A DNA stretch of 64,000 bases from the NCBI RefSeq assembly GCF_004345365.1, contig NZ_SLVF01000004.1, positions 310,001 to 374,000 of the forward strand, read 5' to 3'. This stretch comes from Kribbella sp. VKM Ac-2568 (GTDB taxonomy: Bacteria > Actinomycetota > Actinomycetes > Propionibacteriales > Kribbellaceae). Every line of letters begins with the position of its first letter. Positions within the stretch are counted from its first letter, which is position 1. Both the position numbers and the translations under genes were made by a program. This document shows positions 50,635-59,141 of the stretch, one piece after another. The notes under the pieces are model-generated. The model was given only the letters and a program-made list of their open reading frames with translations. It had not been told where the DNA came from and searched no databases.

Positions 50635-51941
50635 GTGAGCGTGTTGGCATCGTCGGTGCTGGGCTGGCGGGGAGCCTGCTGGCGTGCTTCCTGGCGCGGC
50701 GGGGTCTGAACGTCACCCTGTACGAGCGGCGGCCGGATCCGCGCGGCGGCCAGGCCGAGCGCGGGCGGTCGATAAACCTGGCGATCTCGGAGCGCGGCCT
50801 GGACGCGTTGCGCCGGATCGACCTGGTCGACCAGGTGATGGCCGACGCGCTGCCGATGAAGGGGCGGATGATCCACCCGGTGGAAGGGCCACTGGACTTC
50901 CAGCAGTACAGCGCGAGCGGTGAGCGGGCGATCAACTCGATCAGCCGGGGTGCGCTGAACAACGCCCTGCTCGACGCCGCCGAGGCTGCTCCCGGGGTGG
51001 AGATCCGCTTCGAGCACCGGCTGCTCGAGCTCGACTCGCAGGCCGGGAAGCTGATCTTCGAGACACCCGCGGGCAAGGTCGAGGCGCATGCGGACGTAGT
51101 ACTGGGTGCGGACGGGGCCGGGTCCGCAGTACGGGGGCAGTTGCTGGCTGAGGGGGCTTTGAGCGAGGAGGTTGACTTCCTCGACTACGGGTACAAGGAG
51201 CTGAGCATCCCGGCGGCCGGCGGCGAGTTCGCGCTGGACCCGGGAGCACTGCACATCTGGCCGCGCGGGACGTCGATGATGATCGCTCTGCCGAACCCTG
51301 ATCGGTCCTTCACCTGCACGTTGTTCTGGCCGACGGGCAGCTTCGACGCGCTGAACACCTCCGCGGCTATCGAGGAGCACTTCCGCACGCACTACCCGGA
51401 TTTGTTGCCGTTGGCCCCTGAGTTGGTCGACGACTACCGGCACAACCCGGTCGGCGTACTGGGCACCGTGCACACCCAGCCATGGCAGGCGCACGGGCGG
51501 ACGGCACTGGTCGGGGACGCGGCGCACGCGATCGTGCCGTTCTACGGGCAGGGCGCGAACTGTGCCTTCGAAGATGTGGTCGAGCTGGACCGCTGCCTCG
51601 GTGACACCGGTGGATCCTGGGCGCGGGCGCTGCCGTTGTACGAGCACCGGCGGCGGGAGAACACCGAGGCGATCGCCGAGATGGCGCTGGCGAACTTCGT
51701 CGAGATGCGGGACAAGGTCGCCTCCCCGGTGTTCCGCCTCGGCAAGCGCATAGAGCACGCCCTCGAACGCTTCCTCCCGGGCCGCTACGTCTCCCGCTAC
51801 GAACTCGTCTCCTTCTCCACCGCCCCGTACGCCGATGTCCGCGACCGCGTCCACCGCCAGCACCAGTACCTCGCCGCCGCGGTCCTCGCCGGAGCCGCGG
51901 TGCTCGGCGCCGCGGCCCGCGCGGGCAGGAGACGACGATGA
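50631..51941 (+). CDS. kmo: kynurenine 3-monooxygenase
   Basis: A 436-residue FAD-dependent hydroxylase that converts kynurenine to 3-hydroxykynurenine. The FAD motif GAGLAGS is at residues 9-15, the conserved RSINLAISERGLDALR motif follows at about 45, and the second FAD motif ALVGDAAHAIVPFYGQGANCAFED occurs near 290. The C-terminus has a long hydrophobic segment (YLAAAVLAGAAVLGAAA), matching the membrane-associated tail of eukaryotic KMO. ATGA overlaps join it to both neighbours. The reaction needs NADPH and O2. Confidence 0.93.
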   Translation: MSERVGIVGAGLAGSLLACFLARRGLNVTLYERRPDPRGGQAERGRSINLAISERGLDALRRIDLVDQVMADALPMKGRMIHPVEGPLDFQQYSASGERAINSISRGALNNALLDAAEAAPGVEIRFEHRLLELDSQAGKLIFETPAGKVEAHADVVLGADGAGSAVRGQLLAEGALSEEVDFLDYGYKELSIPAAGGEFALDPGALHIWPRGTSMMIALPNPDRSFTCTLFWPTGSFDALNTSAAIEEHFRTHYPDLLPLAPELVDDYRHNPVGVLGTVHTQPWQAHGRTALVGDAAHAIVPFYGQGANCAFEDVVELDRCLGDTGGSWARALPLYEHRRRENTEAIAEMALANFVEMRDKVASPVFRLGKRIEHALERFLPGRYVSRYELVSFSTAPYADVRDRVHRQHQYLAAAVLAGAAVLGAAARAGRRRR

Positions 51942-53446
51942 ACGCGACGTTGTGGCGGTCGGAACTGTTGACCGGGGAGCCGAGTGAGGCGGGGCTGCTG
52001 CGGAACTTCGTCGACGGCGCTTTCGTCTCCAGCGGGTCGACTTTCGCCAAGCTCAGCCCCGTGACCGGGCAGAAGATCTTCGATGTCTGCGAGGCGGACG
52101 CCGCGACGGTGGATGCCGCCGTGACCGCGGCCCGGGCTGCGTTGAGGGGCCCGTGGGGGACGATGAGCGAGCAGGAGCGGTCGGTGATCCTCCGGCGGGT
52201 CGCCGACGAGTTGGAGCGCCGCTTCGACGACCTGGTGGCCGCCGAGGTGGGCGACACCGGGAAGTCGATCAGCCAGGCCCGCACGCTCGACATCCCGCGC
52301 GGCGCGGCGAACTTCCGCGCCTTCGCCGACTTTGCGACCACCGCGTCCACCGAGTCGTTCACGACCACCCTCGCCGACGGCCGCCGGGCGCTGAACTACG
52401 CGGTCCGCAAGCCCGTCGGAGTGGTCGCGATCATCGTGCCGTGGAACCTCCCGTTGCTGCTGCTGACCTGGAAGGTGGCCCCGGCGCTTGCCTGCGGCAA
52501 CACTGTGGTCGTGAAGCCTTCGGAGGAGACCCCGTCCTCGGCCACCGTTCTCGCCGAGGTGATGGCGGAGGCCGGAGTACCGGCTGGTGTCTTCAACCTC
52601 GTGCACGGCTTCGGTCCGTCCTCGGCCGGGGAGTTCCTGACCAAGCATCCGGGGGTCGACGCGATCACCTTCACCGGGGAATCCGCGACCGGCAGCGCGA
52701 TCGCCAAGGCGGCGGCAGACGGGGTCAAGGCGACGTCGTTCGAGCTGGGTGGCAAGAACGCGGGCCTGATCTTCGCGGATGCCGACCTCGATGCGGCTGT
52801 CGAGGGATCCGTCCGCTCGGTCTTCACCAACGGCGGCCAGGTCTGCCTGTGCACCGAACGCCTCTACGTCGAACGCCCTGTGTACGAGGAGTTCTGCTCG
52901 CGGCTGGCCGCGCGGGCGAGTGAGCTCACGTTCGGCTGGCCATCGGACGAGGCGACAGTGAACATGCCGCTGATCTCGCAGCAGCACCGCGAGAAGGTCC
53001 TCGGGTACTACGAGCTGGCGCGGTCGGAGGGAGCCAAGTTCCTCGCGGGCGGCGGCGTCCCGACCTTCGGGGATGCCCGCGACAACGGTTGCTACGTCCA
53101 ACCGACGGTGGTCACCGGACTGCCGGCGGACGCCCGGACGAACACCGAGGAGATCTTCGGCCCGATCTGTCACATCGCCCCCTTCGACACCGAGGAGGAG
53201 GCGTTCGCCCTGGCCAACAACAGCAAGTACGGGCTGGCGGCAACCGTCTGGACCCGCGACGTCGGCCGGGCACACCGTGCGGGCGCGGCGCTCGAGGTCG
53301 GCATCGTCTGGGTCAACACCTGGTTCCTCCGCGACCTGCGGACTCCCTTCGGCGGCGTCAAGCTGTCCGGGATCGGCCGCGAGGGCGGCAACCACTCGCT
53401 GCACTTCTACTCCGAGCTCACCAACGTCTGCGTGGAGTTGTCATGA
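51938..53446 (+). CDS. nbaE: 2-aminomuconic semialdehyde dehydrogenase (ALDH family)
   Basis: A 502-residue aldehyde dehydrogenase. The catalytic cysteine is Cys303 in [11 protein letters not shown], and the general base is Glu269 in FELGGKN. The N-terminal [20 protein letters not shown] and [21 protein letters not shown] match the family that oxidises 2-hydroxy- or 2-aminomuconic semialdehyde. In this operon it should oxidise 2-aminomuconic semialdehyde, formed by the decarboxylase, to 2-aminomuconate. ATGA overlaps connect it upstream and downstream. The close linkage to ACMS-pathway enzymes decides its assignment. Confidence 0.88.
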   Translation: MNATLWRSELLTGEPSEAGLLRNFVDGAFVSSGSTFAKLSPVTGQKIFDVCEADAATVDAAVTAARAALRGPWGTMSEQERSVILRRVADELERRFDDLVAAEVGDTGKSISQARTLDIPRGAANFRAFADFATTASTESFTTTLADGRRALNYAVRKPVGVVAIIVPWNLPLLLLTWKVAPALACGNTVVVKPSEETPSSATVLAEVMAEAGVPAGVFNLVHGFGPSSAGEFLTKHPGVDAITFTGESATGSAIAKAAADGVKATSFELGGKNAGLIFADADLDAAVEGSVRSVFTNGGQVCLCTERLYVERPVYEEFCSRLAARASELTFGWPSDEATVNMPLISQQHREKVLGYYELARSEGAKFLAGGGVPTFGDARDNGCYVQPTVVTGLPADARTNTEEIFGPICHIAPFDTEEEAFALANNSKYGLAATVWTRDVGRAHRAGAALEVGIVWVNTWFLRDLRTPFGGVKLSGIGREGGNHSLHFYSELTNVCVELS

Positions 53447-53892
53447 GCTCCGACGCGAAACTGGTGGCGGGGAAGGCGACACCGCGCGGGCGGTTCCCGC
53501 ACGTGAAGGTGGCGAATGGGTTCGCCTATGTGTCGGGGACGTCGAGCCGGTTGCCGGACAACACGATCGCGGGCGCCTCGGTCGACGAGTTCGGCACGAC
53601 GACGCTGGACATCCGCGTGCAGACCCGGGCGGTGCTGGAGAACATCCGGGACATCCTGAAGGCCGTCGATGCCGACCTGAGCGACCTGGTCAGCGTCACG
53701 ACGTACCTGGTGTCGATGAACGACTTCGGTGGCTACAACGAGGTGTACGGCGAGTTCTTCGACGAGGACGGGCCGGCCCGCACCACGGTCGCAGTACATC
53801 AGCTGCCCCATCCTCAACTACTGATCGAGATCCAAGCCGTTGCGGCCATTCCGGCTGATCGACGCAGCCCGCAGCAGACACTGGAGAGGTGA
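53443..53892 (+). CDS. RidA-family deaminase, probable 2-aminomuconate deaminase
   Basis: A 149-residue RidA/YjgF-fold protein. The N-terminal extension (about 25 residues) precedes the fold. [25 protein letters not shown] near the C-terminus carries the conserved arginine and glutamate of the active site. Bacterial 2-aminomuconate deaminases in the 2-nitrobenzoate/3-hydroxyanthranilate route (NbaF/AmnD) belong to this family. Its place directly after the semialdehyde dehydrogenase supports the same role: hydrolysis of 2-aminomuconate to 4-oxalocrotonate and ammonia. A generic imine-deaminase role is the alternative. It overlaps the preceding gene by ATGA. Confidence 0.8.
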   Translation: MSSDAKLVAGKATPRGRFPHVKVANGFAYVSGTSSRLPDNTIAGASVDEFGTTTLDIRVQTRAVLENIRDILKAVDADLSDLVSVTTYLVSMNDFGGYNEVYGEFFDEDGPARTTVAVHQLPHPQLLIEIQAVAAIPADRRSPQQTLER

Positions 53893-53896
53893 CGTG

Positions 53897-54415
53897 ATGG
53901 TCAACCTGGAGTCGACGAACTTCCCGGACTGGATCGAGAACAACAAGCACCTGCTGAAGCCGCCGGTCGGCAACAAGCAGATGTTCCCCACCGGCGACGA
54001 CTTCATCACCATGGTGGTCGGCGGGCCGAACCAGCGCACCGACTTCCACGTCGACCCGTACGAGGAGTTCTTCTACCAGATCAAGGGCACCATGCACGTC
54101 GACGTGATGACGGACGACGGGCCGGGCCGGGTCGACATCAACGAGGGCGAGATGTGGGTGCTGCCGCGCAACATGCCGCACTCGCCGCAGCGCGACGCGG
54201 ACTCGATCGGCCTGGTGATCGAGAGGGTCCGGGAGCAGGGCACGCTGGAGAAGTTCCGCTGGTACTGCGCCAACTGCAACGGCATCGTGCACGAGGCGGA
54301 ACTGCAGGTCAACGACATCGTCGAGGACCTGCCGCCGGTGTTCAAGGCGTTCTACGACAGCGAGGACGCCCGCACCTGCCCGAACTGCGGCACGGTCCAC
54401 CCAGGCAAGGGCTGA
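53897..54415 (+). CDS. nbaC: 3-hydroxyanthranilate 3,4-dioxygenase
   Basis: A 172-residue cupin dioxygenase that opens the ring of 3-hydroxyanthranilate to 2-amino-3-carboxymuconic semialdehyde. The iron ligands are His51, Glu57 and His95, exactly as in the well-studied bacterial enzyme. A second iron-binding rubredoxin-like site is formed by Cys124/Cys127 (CANC) and Cys161/Cys164 (CPNC). The start is an ATG seven bases after GGAGAGG. It is four bases after the deaminase gene and linked by a mini-ORF to the decarboxylase gene. Confidence 0.95.
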   Translation: MVNLESTNFPDWIENNKHLLKPPVGNKQMFPTGDDFITMVVGGPNQRTDFHVDPYEEFFYQIKGTMHVDVMTDDGPGRVDINEGEMWVLPRNMPHSPQRDADSIGLVIERVREQGTLEKFRWYCANCNGIVHEAELQVNDIVEDLPPVFKAFYDSEDARTCPNCGTVHPGKG

Positions 54416-54474
54416 TGCGGGAGAGCGGGCAGCTTCGGCGGCAGCGTGCGGTTCTCGCGGCGGAGTCCGCGTGA
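54415..54474 (+). CDS. 19-codon mini-ORF bridging two operon genes
   Basis: A start codon overlaps the dioxygenase stop by one base (TGATG), and the mini-ORF's own stop TGA overlaps the GTG start of the next gene (GTGA). The product would be MRESGQLRRQRAVLAAESA. No homology is recognisable. It may exist only to carry ribosomes across the 55-base gap, since all other junctions in this operon are overlaps or only four bases. Translation is not proven. Confidence 0.35.
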   Translation: MRESGQLRRQRAVLAAESA

Positions 54475-55478
54475 CGGCGCGGACCGTCGACGTCCACACC
54501 CACCTCGTCCCGAAGGGCTGGCCTGACCTGGCCCAGGCTTGTGGCGGGGAGGGCTGGCCGTGGTTGCGGATCGACTCCGAGCGGGCCGCGATGATCATGG
54601 TGGGGGAGAACGAGTTCCGCCCGATCGGGCCGCAGACCTGGGACCCGGCGGTGCGGCACCAGGACATGGCGGCCGACGGCGTCGACCTGCAGGTGGTGTC
54701 GCCGACGCCGGTGTTCTTCGCCTACGACCGGCCCGCCGACCAGGCGGTGAAGGTGTCCCGGATCTTCAACGACCTGACCCTCGAGACGCTGGCCGGCGAC
54801 GACAGCCTGGTCCCGTTCTGCCAGGTGCCGCTGCAGGATCCGGAGGCGGCCTGCGCCGAGCTGGATCGTTGCCTGGCCGCCGGACACGTCGGGGTGGAGA
54901 TCGGCAACCACGTCGGCGACAAGGATCTCGACGACGCCGGGATCGTTGCCTTCCTCAAACACTGCGCCGAGGTGGGTGCGCCGGTACTGGTGCACCCGTG
55001 GGACATGCCGGGTGGGCCGCGGCTGGATCGCTGGATGGCCCGCTGGCTGACCGGGATGCCCGCGGAGACGCATCTGTCGCTGCTGGCGATGATCCTGGGC
55101 GGTGCCTTCGACGAACTGCCGCCGTCGCTGCGGCTGTGTTTCGCCCACGGTGGCGGGAGTTTCGCGTTCTGGCTGGGCCGGGTGGAGAACGCCTGGCACC
55201 GGCGCGGCGACGTCGTACGGGGGCGGTCGCAGCATCCGCCCAGCCACTACCTGGACCGGTTCTCGGTCGACACCGTGGTGTTCGAGCAGGCGGCGTTGCG
55301 GTTACTGGTTGACACCCTCGGCGAGGATCGGGTGATGGTCGGCAGTGACTACCCGTACCCGCTCGGTGAACGTCCCGTCGGGGAGGTTGTCCGGCGGGCC
55401 GACTGGCTCTCCGAGGTGCAGCAGGTCAAGCTGCTGTCTGACAACGCCCTGCGTTTCCTAGGGAGGTCAGATGAGTGA
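54471..55478 (+). CDS. nbaD: 2-amino-3-carboxymuconate-6-semialdehyde decarboxylase (ACMSD)
   Basis: A 335-residue amidohydrolase-superfamily decarboxylase. It converts the ring-cleavage product of 3-hydroxyanthranilate to 2-aminomuconic semialdehyde, so diverting flux from quinolinate. The zinc ligands and catalytic residues match: His9 and His11 (VHTH), His175 (VHPWDMPGG), His226 (AHGGG) and Asp293 (GSDYPYP), within two residues of the Pseudomonas enzyme. The start is the GTG that overlaps the mini-ORF stop. Its stop overlaps the hydrolase gene by eight bases. Confidence 0.94.
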   Translation: MTARTVDVHTHLVPKGWPDLAQACGGEGWPWLRIDSERAAMIMVGENEFRPIGPQTWDPAVRHQDMAADGVDLQVVSPTPVFFAYDRPADQAVKVSRIFNDLTLETLAGDDSLVPFCQVPLQDPEAACAELDRCLAAGHVGVEIGNHVGDKDLDDAGIVAFLKHCAEVGAPVLVHPWDMPGGPRLDRWMARWLTGMPAETHLSLLAMILGGAFDELPPSLRLCFAHGGGSFAFWLGRVENAWHRRGDVVRGRSQHPPSHYLDRFSVDTVVFEQAALRLLVDTLGEDRVMVGSDYPYPLGERPVGEVVRRADWLSEVQQVKLLSDNALRFLGRSDE

Positions 55479-56193
55479 GAACCGCTCTGTCCTGTCCCGC
55501 GAGGCCGCCGACCCGGACGAACTGCTCCGGTACGGCGACCACGAGGACCAGGTGATCGACGTCTGGCACGCCAAGGAGTACCGGCCCGCGATCGTGTTCA
55601 TCCACGGCGGGTTCTGGCGGCCGGAGTACGACCGGGTGCACGCCCGGCCGCTGGGGGAGGCCCTGACCGCCGAGGGGTGGTCTGTAGCGTCCATCGAGTA
55701 CCGCCGGGAGCCGGGGACCCCCGACGCCACCATGGACGACGTACGGGCCGCTCTGGACAGGCTGCCGGACCTGATGGACCTCCATGCGGGCTTCGTCCTC
55801 GCCGGCCACTCGGCGGGCGGCCAGCTGGCGTTGTGGGCCGCGGCAACCATGAATCCGGTCCGACTGCGCGGCACCGTCGCCCTGGCCCCGGTGGCCGACC
55901 TGCTGATGGCAGACCGCCTCGGCCTCGACGACGGCGCGGTACAGGACTTCATCGGCAGCGGCGTCCGCAACGACCTGGACCCGGTCCGCCTCCCGGCGCC
56001 GATCACCCCGGTCTCGATCGTCCACGGCACCGGCGACACCCGCGTCCCCATCACCATCGCCGACTCCTATGTCTCCGCCCACCCCACCGCCCGCCTGATC
56101 CCCGTCCAGGGCGCCGGCCACTACGACGTCATAGACCCCCAAACCGACGCGTGGCACCAGGTAACCGCCGAACTAACCAGACACTCCAGCTGA
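55471..56193 (+). CDS. alpha/beta hydrolase, probable kynurenine formamidase
   Basis: A 240-residue alpha/beta hydrolase. The oxyanion-hole motif HGGFW at residues 45-49 resembles the HGGYW of arylformamidases of the AFMID type. The nucleophile elbow is GHSAGG (Ser114), with a late GHYDVID histidine. In an operon that degrades kynurenine it would hydrolyse N-formylkynurenine; this is inferred from context. It is unrelated to the metal-dependent KynB family. It overlaps the decarboxylase gene by eight bases and ends 24 bases from the convergent Fic gene. A general esterase is the alternative. Confidence 0.75.
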   Translation: MSENRSVLSREAADPDELLRYGDHEDQVIDVWHAKEYRPAIVFIHGGFWRPEYDRVHARPLGEALTAEGWSVASIEYRREPGTPDATMDDVRAALDRLPDLMDLHAGFVLAGHSAGGQLALWAAATMNPVRLRGTVALAPVADLLMADRLGLDDGAVQDFIGSGVRNDLDPVRLPAPITPVSIVHGTGDTRVPITIADSYVSAHPTARLIPVQGAGHYDVIDPQTDAWHQVTAELTRHSS

Positions 56194-56217
56194 TCTCATA
56201 TCCGCCTGAGCGACTTG

Positions 56218-57294
56218 CTAGGCGGGTGAGCCGCTCGATCTGATGGGTGCGATCCGCCGCCAGCGCGCGGCCCGGCCGGTGCCGTCGGGCATCACCAACT
56301 TGTCTGCCTTGAGCTGATCGAGAACCAGCCTGATGGTCTGGTCGCTGATCCCGGGCAACGCCTCCCGAATGTCCGCCAGTTTGAAGACGGGCGCGGCGTG
56401 CTTGAGCACGTGAGTGCGGACTCGCTCCTGCTTGGTGCTGCCGGACCGGTCTGCCGCTGCCCTGCGAGCAAAGGTGTCGTACGCGGATGCGAGAGTGGCG
56501 ACGAAGTAGCTGAGCCACGGCCACGGATCGGCCTTGTCCTCATGCCAATCGGAGGTCGAGCGGAGCAGCGTGTCGTAGTACTCGTCGGCGGTATCGGCGA
56601 TGGACTGTTCCAGCGACACCCACCGGCAGACTTCATACCCGGCGTCGATGAGCAACGCGTTGGTCAGTGCCCTGGCAACTCGACCGTTGCCATCAGCGAA
56701 GGGGTGGATGACCAGCAGGTCGAGGATCGCCAGGCCGACCAAGAGGATCGGATGGTGGCGCGATGCCGCCTGCGCGGCCTGGTAGCGCTCGAGCAGATCG
56801 GCGAGGTAGCTCTCCGTCTTCGCCGCGGCGACGGGTACGAAACGCACCGTCACGCTGCCGTCGGGCGAGCGGTCCACCACGAGGTTGTCGTCGGTCTTGA
56901 GTCGACCGCCGTCCAGGGCGGTCTCCGACCACAGCAGCCGGTGCAGGTGCAGGATCAGACCGACGTTCAGCGGATGCCAGTCCTCCTGGAACAGGTAGTC
57001 GAGCGTCTTGCGGTAGCCCGCGAGTTCCTGCTCACTGCGGTTACGCAGTACTCCGGCGTCGCCGTTGATGATCCGCTGGGCCCTGCGCGTGTCGGGAACG
57101 ACCACACCTTCGATCGCCGACGACGCGGTGATGCTCTGGACCCGGGCACGACTCGCGAGTTCGGTCAGCAGGGCCGGCAGTTGATGCCGGTAAAGCGCTT
57201 CGCTTCCTCGGCCGGTGTCGATGTCCCGGAGACGCATCACAACCTGTGAAGGCACCCGGCCTATGAGTCGGTCGAGCTCGGCGAACGAGCGCAT
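56218..57294 (-). CDS. Fic family protein with N-terminal inhibitory helix and C-terminal winged helix
   Basis: A 358-residue protein. The Fic core has the complete catalytic motif HPFADGNGRVAR at residues 197-208, so it should transfer AMP or another nucleotide moiety. The N-terminal inhibitory motif SSAIEG at 58-63 (S/T-x3-E-G) marks the class II self-inhibited type. The C-terminal 90 residues contain a winged-helix-like region (ADIREALPGISDQTIRLVLDQLKADKLV), which could bind DNA. The start is the ATG with AGGGGG six bases upstream; a TTG at 57321 is an alternative. The promoter has a perfect palindrome, so self-regulation is likely. Confidence 0.88.
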   Translation of the reverse strand: MRSFAELDRLIGRVPSQVVMRLRDIDTGRGSEALYRHQLPALLTELASRARVQSITASSAIEGVVVPDTRRAQRIINGDAGVLRNRSEQELAGYRKTLDYLFQEDWHPLNVGLILHLHRLLWSETALDGGRLKTDDNLVVDRSPDGSVTVRFVPVAAAKTESYLADLLERYQAAQAASRHHPILLVGLAILDLLVIHPFADGNGRVARALTNALLIDAGYEVCRWVSLEQSIADTADEYYDTLLRSTSDWHEDKADPWPWLSYFVATLASAYDTFARRAAADRSGSTKQERVRTHVLKHAAPVFKLADIREALPGISDQTIRLVLDQLKADKLVMPDGTGRAARWRRIAPIRSSGSPA

Positions 57295-57326
57295 GCAGAA
57301 CCCCCTAACAACAACCGACAATCATA

Positions 57327-57346
57327 CTAATCGGGACGCCGATTAG
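57327..57346 (-). promoter_or_regulatory. palindrome filling the spacer of the fic promoter
   Basis: CTAATCGG and CCGATTAG form a perfect 8-bp inverted repeat around GACG. It lies exactly between TTGGCG (57352-57347) and TATGAT (57326-57321) on the minus strand, which would be the -35 and -10 with a 20-base spacer. Outside it, CAACA-ACCGACA and TGTCGGT-TT-TGTTG form a second, longer repeat with a two-base bulge (57309-57366). Confidence 0.6.
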
Positions 57347-57438
57347 CGCCAATGTCGGTTTTGTTGGGTAGTTCTACCACATCCTTCCTCACTCTCTGCA
57401 ACTGTTATGCGCAGTAGGTGACGAAGGGGAAGTGGGAT

Positions 57439-58113
57439 TCAGGCGCGCTTGACGGCGGCGAGGAGGCCGTCGCCTGCTGGGAGGAGGGCGGAGACCAGGT
57501 CGTCGTTCTCGCGGATCGCGCGGATGAGGTCGCGGATGGCGTTCGTGTCGGGGTCGCGGTGGGAGGGGTCGGCGACGCGGCCTTCCCAGAGGGCGTTGTC
57601 GAAGGCGACGAGGCCGCCTGGGCGAAGCAGGCGGAGGGCTTCGTGCAGGTACGCCGTGTACTCGCGCTTGTCGGCGTCGCAGAAGACTAGGTCGTAGTGG
57701 CCGTCGGTGAGGCGGGTGACCACGTCCAGCGCGGAGCCGGCGATCAGCCGGAAGCGGTTCGAGGGGACGCCCGCGTCCAGGAACGTCTTGCGGGCGAGGC
57801 GCTGGTTCTCGGCGTCGATGTCGACTGTGGTCAGCGTGCCGTCGGTGCGCATCCCGCGCAGCAGCGCGAGCCCGGAGACGCCGGTGCCGGTGCCGATCTC
57901 GACGACCGCCTTGGCGCCCACCGCGGCGGCCAGCATGCTCAGCGCGGACGCCGCGCCCGGGCCGATCGCGGAGATGCCGCTGTCCTCGGCGCTCGCCCGT
58001 GCACCGGTGACGACCTCGTCCTCACCGGTGTAGTCCTCGGCGTAGGCCCAGGACGTGGGGTCGATGCCCGTGGCGATGATGCCCTCCCTGATCGATGCCG
58101 CTGCGGTACTCAT
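57439..58113 (-). CDS. O-methyltransferase, SAM-dependent
   Basis: A 224-residue class I SAM methyltransferase of the cation-dependent COMT type. The SAM motif VVEIGTGTGVSGLALL is at about residues 70-85, with acidic motif TTVDIDAE and the metal-binding FCDADKREY. Substrate unknown. In mycobacteria a homologue (Rv1220c) lies next to sigE; here it is 4 kb from it. A CTAGGC / GCCTAG hairpin sits immediately before the ATG and contains TAGGCT, the probable -10 of a nearly leaderless transcript. Confidence 0.88.
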   Translation of the reverse strand: MSTAAASIREGIIATGIDPTSWAYAEDYTGEDEVVTGARASAEDSGISAIGPGAASALSMLAAAVGAKAVVEIGTGTGVSGLALLRGMRTDGTLTTVDIDAENQRLARKTFLDAGVPSNRFRLIAGSALDVVTRLTDGHYDLVFCDADKREYTAYLHEALRLLRPGGLVAFDNALWEGRVADPSHRDPDTNAIRDLIRAIRENDDLVSALLPAGDGLLAAVKRA

Positions 58114-58205
58114 CTAGGCCGAAGCCTAGCGTCCCGGGGCGCTCAGCCAGCGTCTCCCGCGCGGAGGCTGCGCACTCTTGCTCGTAACTTCGGCCCTTGA
58201 GCAGA

Positions 58206-58257
58206 TATGATCGTGCTGACAGGTCAGAGACCACCCTTGAAGGAGGTGCGGGCGATG
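58206..58257 (+). promoter_or_regulatory. promoter and ribosome site pointing into deoR in antisense
   Basis: TATGAT (58206) is a good -10, followed 28 bases later by AAGGAGGTG and, six bases on, an ATG at 58255. The frame after the ATG runs antisense through the deoR gene to 59145, overlapping the SIS ATG. Its codons look like a shadow of deoR, so a protein is doubtful. It may be the leader of a lost gene or an antisense transcript. Confidence 0.4.
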
Positions 58258-59040
58258 TCAGGACCGAATGACGTCGATGCCGGCTTCCTTGAAGACGGCC
58301 AGCTGGGACTCGTCCGCCTGGGCGTCGGTGACGAGGGTGTCGATCTCGCTGAGCTCGCAGATCCGGGCGAAGGCCCGCTGGCCGAGCTTGCTGGAGTCGG
58401 CCACCACGACCACCTTGGCCGCGCGGCTGACGATCAGCTGGTTGATGTTCGCCTCGCCCTCGTGGTGGGCGGTGGCGCCGGTCTCGTCGATCCCGTCGAC
58501 GCCGATGAAGGCGATGTCCAGCGACAGGTCGGCCAGGATCCGGTGCGACAGCGGGCCGATCATCTCGTACGACTGCGGCCGGGCGACGCCGCCGGTGAGC
58601 ACCATCTTGACGTGCGGCCGGACGATCAGCTCGTTGGCGATGTTCAGCGCGTTGGTGACGAGGGTGAAGGCCGGCTCACCGTGCTCGGCGGACAGCTCCG
58701 GCCGGGTGGCCAGCGTCCGGGCCACCTCGGAGATCGTGGTGCCGCCGTTCATGCCGATCACCATGCCGCGGCGGACCAGCGTGGCGGCGGCCTGCGCGAT
58801 CCGCTGCTTCTCCGACGCGAAACGCGCAGTCTTGTAGCGCAGCGGCAGGTCGTACGAGACCGCGTTGGCCACCGCGCCGCCGCGGGTACGGGTCAGGAGT
58901 TGCTGTTTTCCCAGGTGGTCCAGGTCGCGCCGGATCGTCGCCGCGGACACGTGCAACTGCTCGGCGAGCTCGTCGACATCGATCGCGCCCTTCTCCGCGA
59001 GCGACTCGAGCAACGTGTTCAGACGTTCATAACGTTTCAC
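58258..59040 (-). CDS. DeoR family transcriptional repressor
   Basis: A 260-residue sugar-responsive repressor. The N-terminal HTH is RLNTLLESLAEKGAIDVDELA and QLHVSAATIRRDLDHL at residues 5-42, followed by the DeoR sugar-phosphate-binding domain with MNGGTTISEVARTL and IGVDGIDETGATAHHEGEANI. Typical ligands are phosphorylated sugars. It is divergent from a SIS gene, its likely target, and the intergenic region carries three TTCGA repeats at exact 10-bp spacing. The start is a GTG eight bases after GGAGG. Confidence 0.92.
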   Translation of the reverse strand: MKRYERLNTLLESLAEKGAIDVDELAEQLHVSAATIRRDLDHLGKQQLLTRTRGGAVANAVSYDLPLRYKTARFASEKQRIAQAAATLVRRGMVIGMNGGTTISEVARTLATRPELSAEHGEPAFTLVTNALNIANELIVRPHVKMVLTGGVARPQSYEMIGPLSHRILADLSLDIAFIGVDGIDETGATAHHEGEANINQLIVSRAAKVVVVADSSKLGQRAFARICELSEIDTLVTDAQADESQLAVFKEAGIDVIRS

Positions 59041-59094
59041 CCGGGGGTCCTCCTTCACACAATCGGTCAGCCGGACGGCTGCCGGTTGGCACCA

Positions 59095-59119
59095 TTCGAT
59101 CACGTTCGAGCAGTTTCGA
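59095..59119. promoter_or_regulatory. DeoR-type operator of three TTCGA repeats
   Basis: TTCGA begins at 59095, 59105 and 59115, an exact 10-bp period of one helical turn. It lies between the deoR and SIS starts, closer to SIS. Direct repeats with a TTCG core are the usual form of DeoR/GlpR operators. Confidence 0.65.
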
Positions 59120-59141
59120 CCATTACATCTCCGGAGACGAC

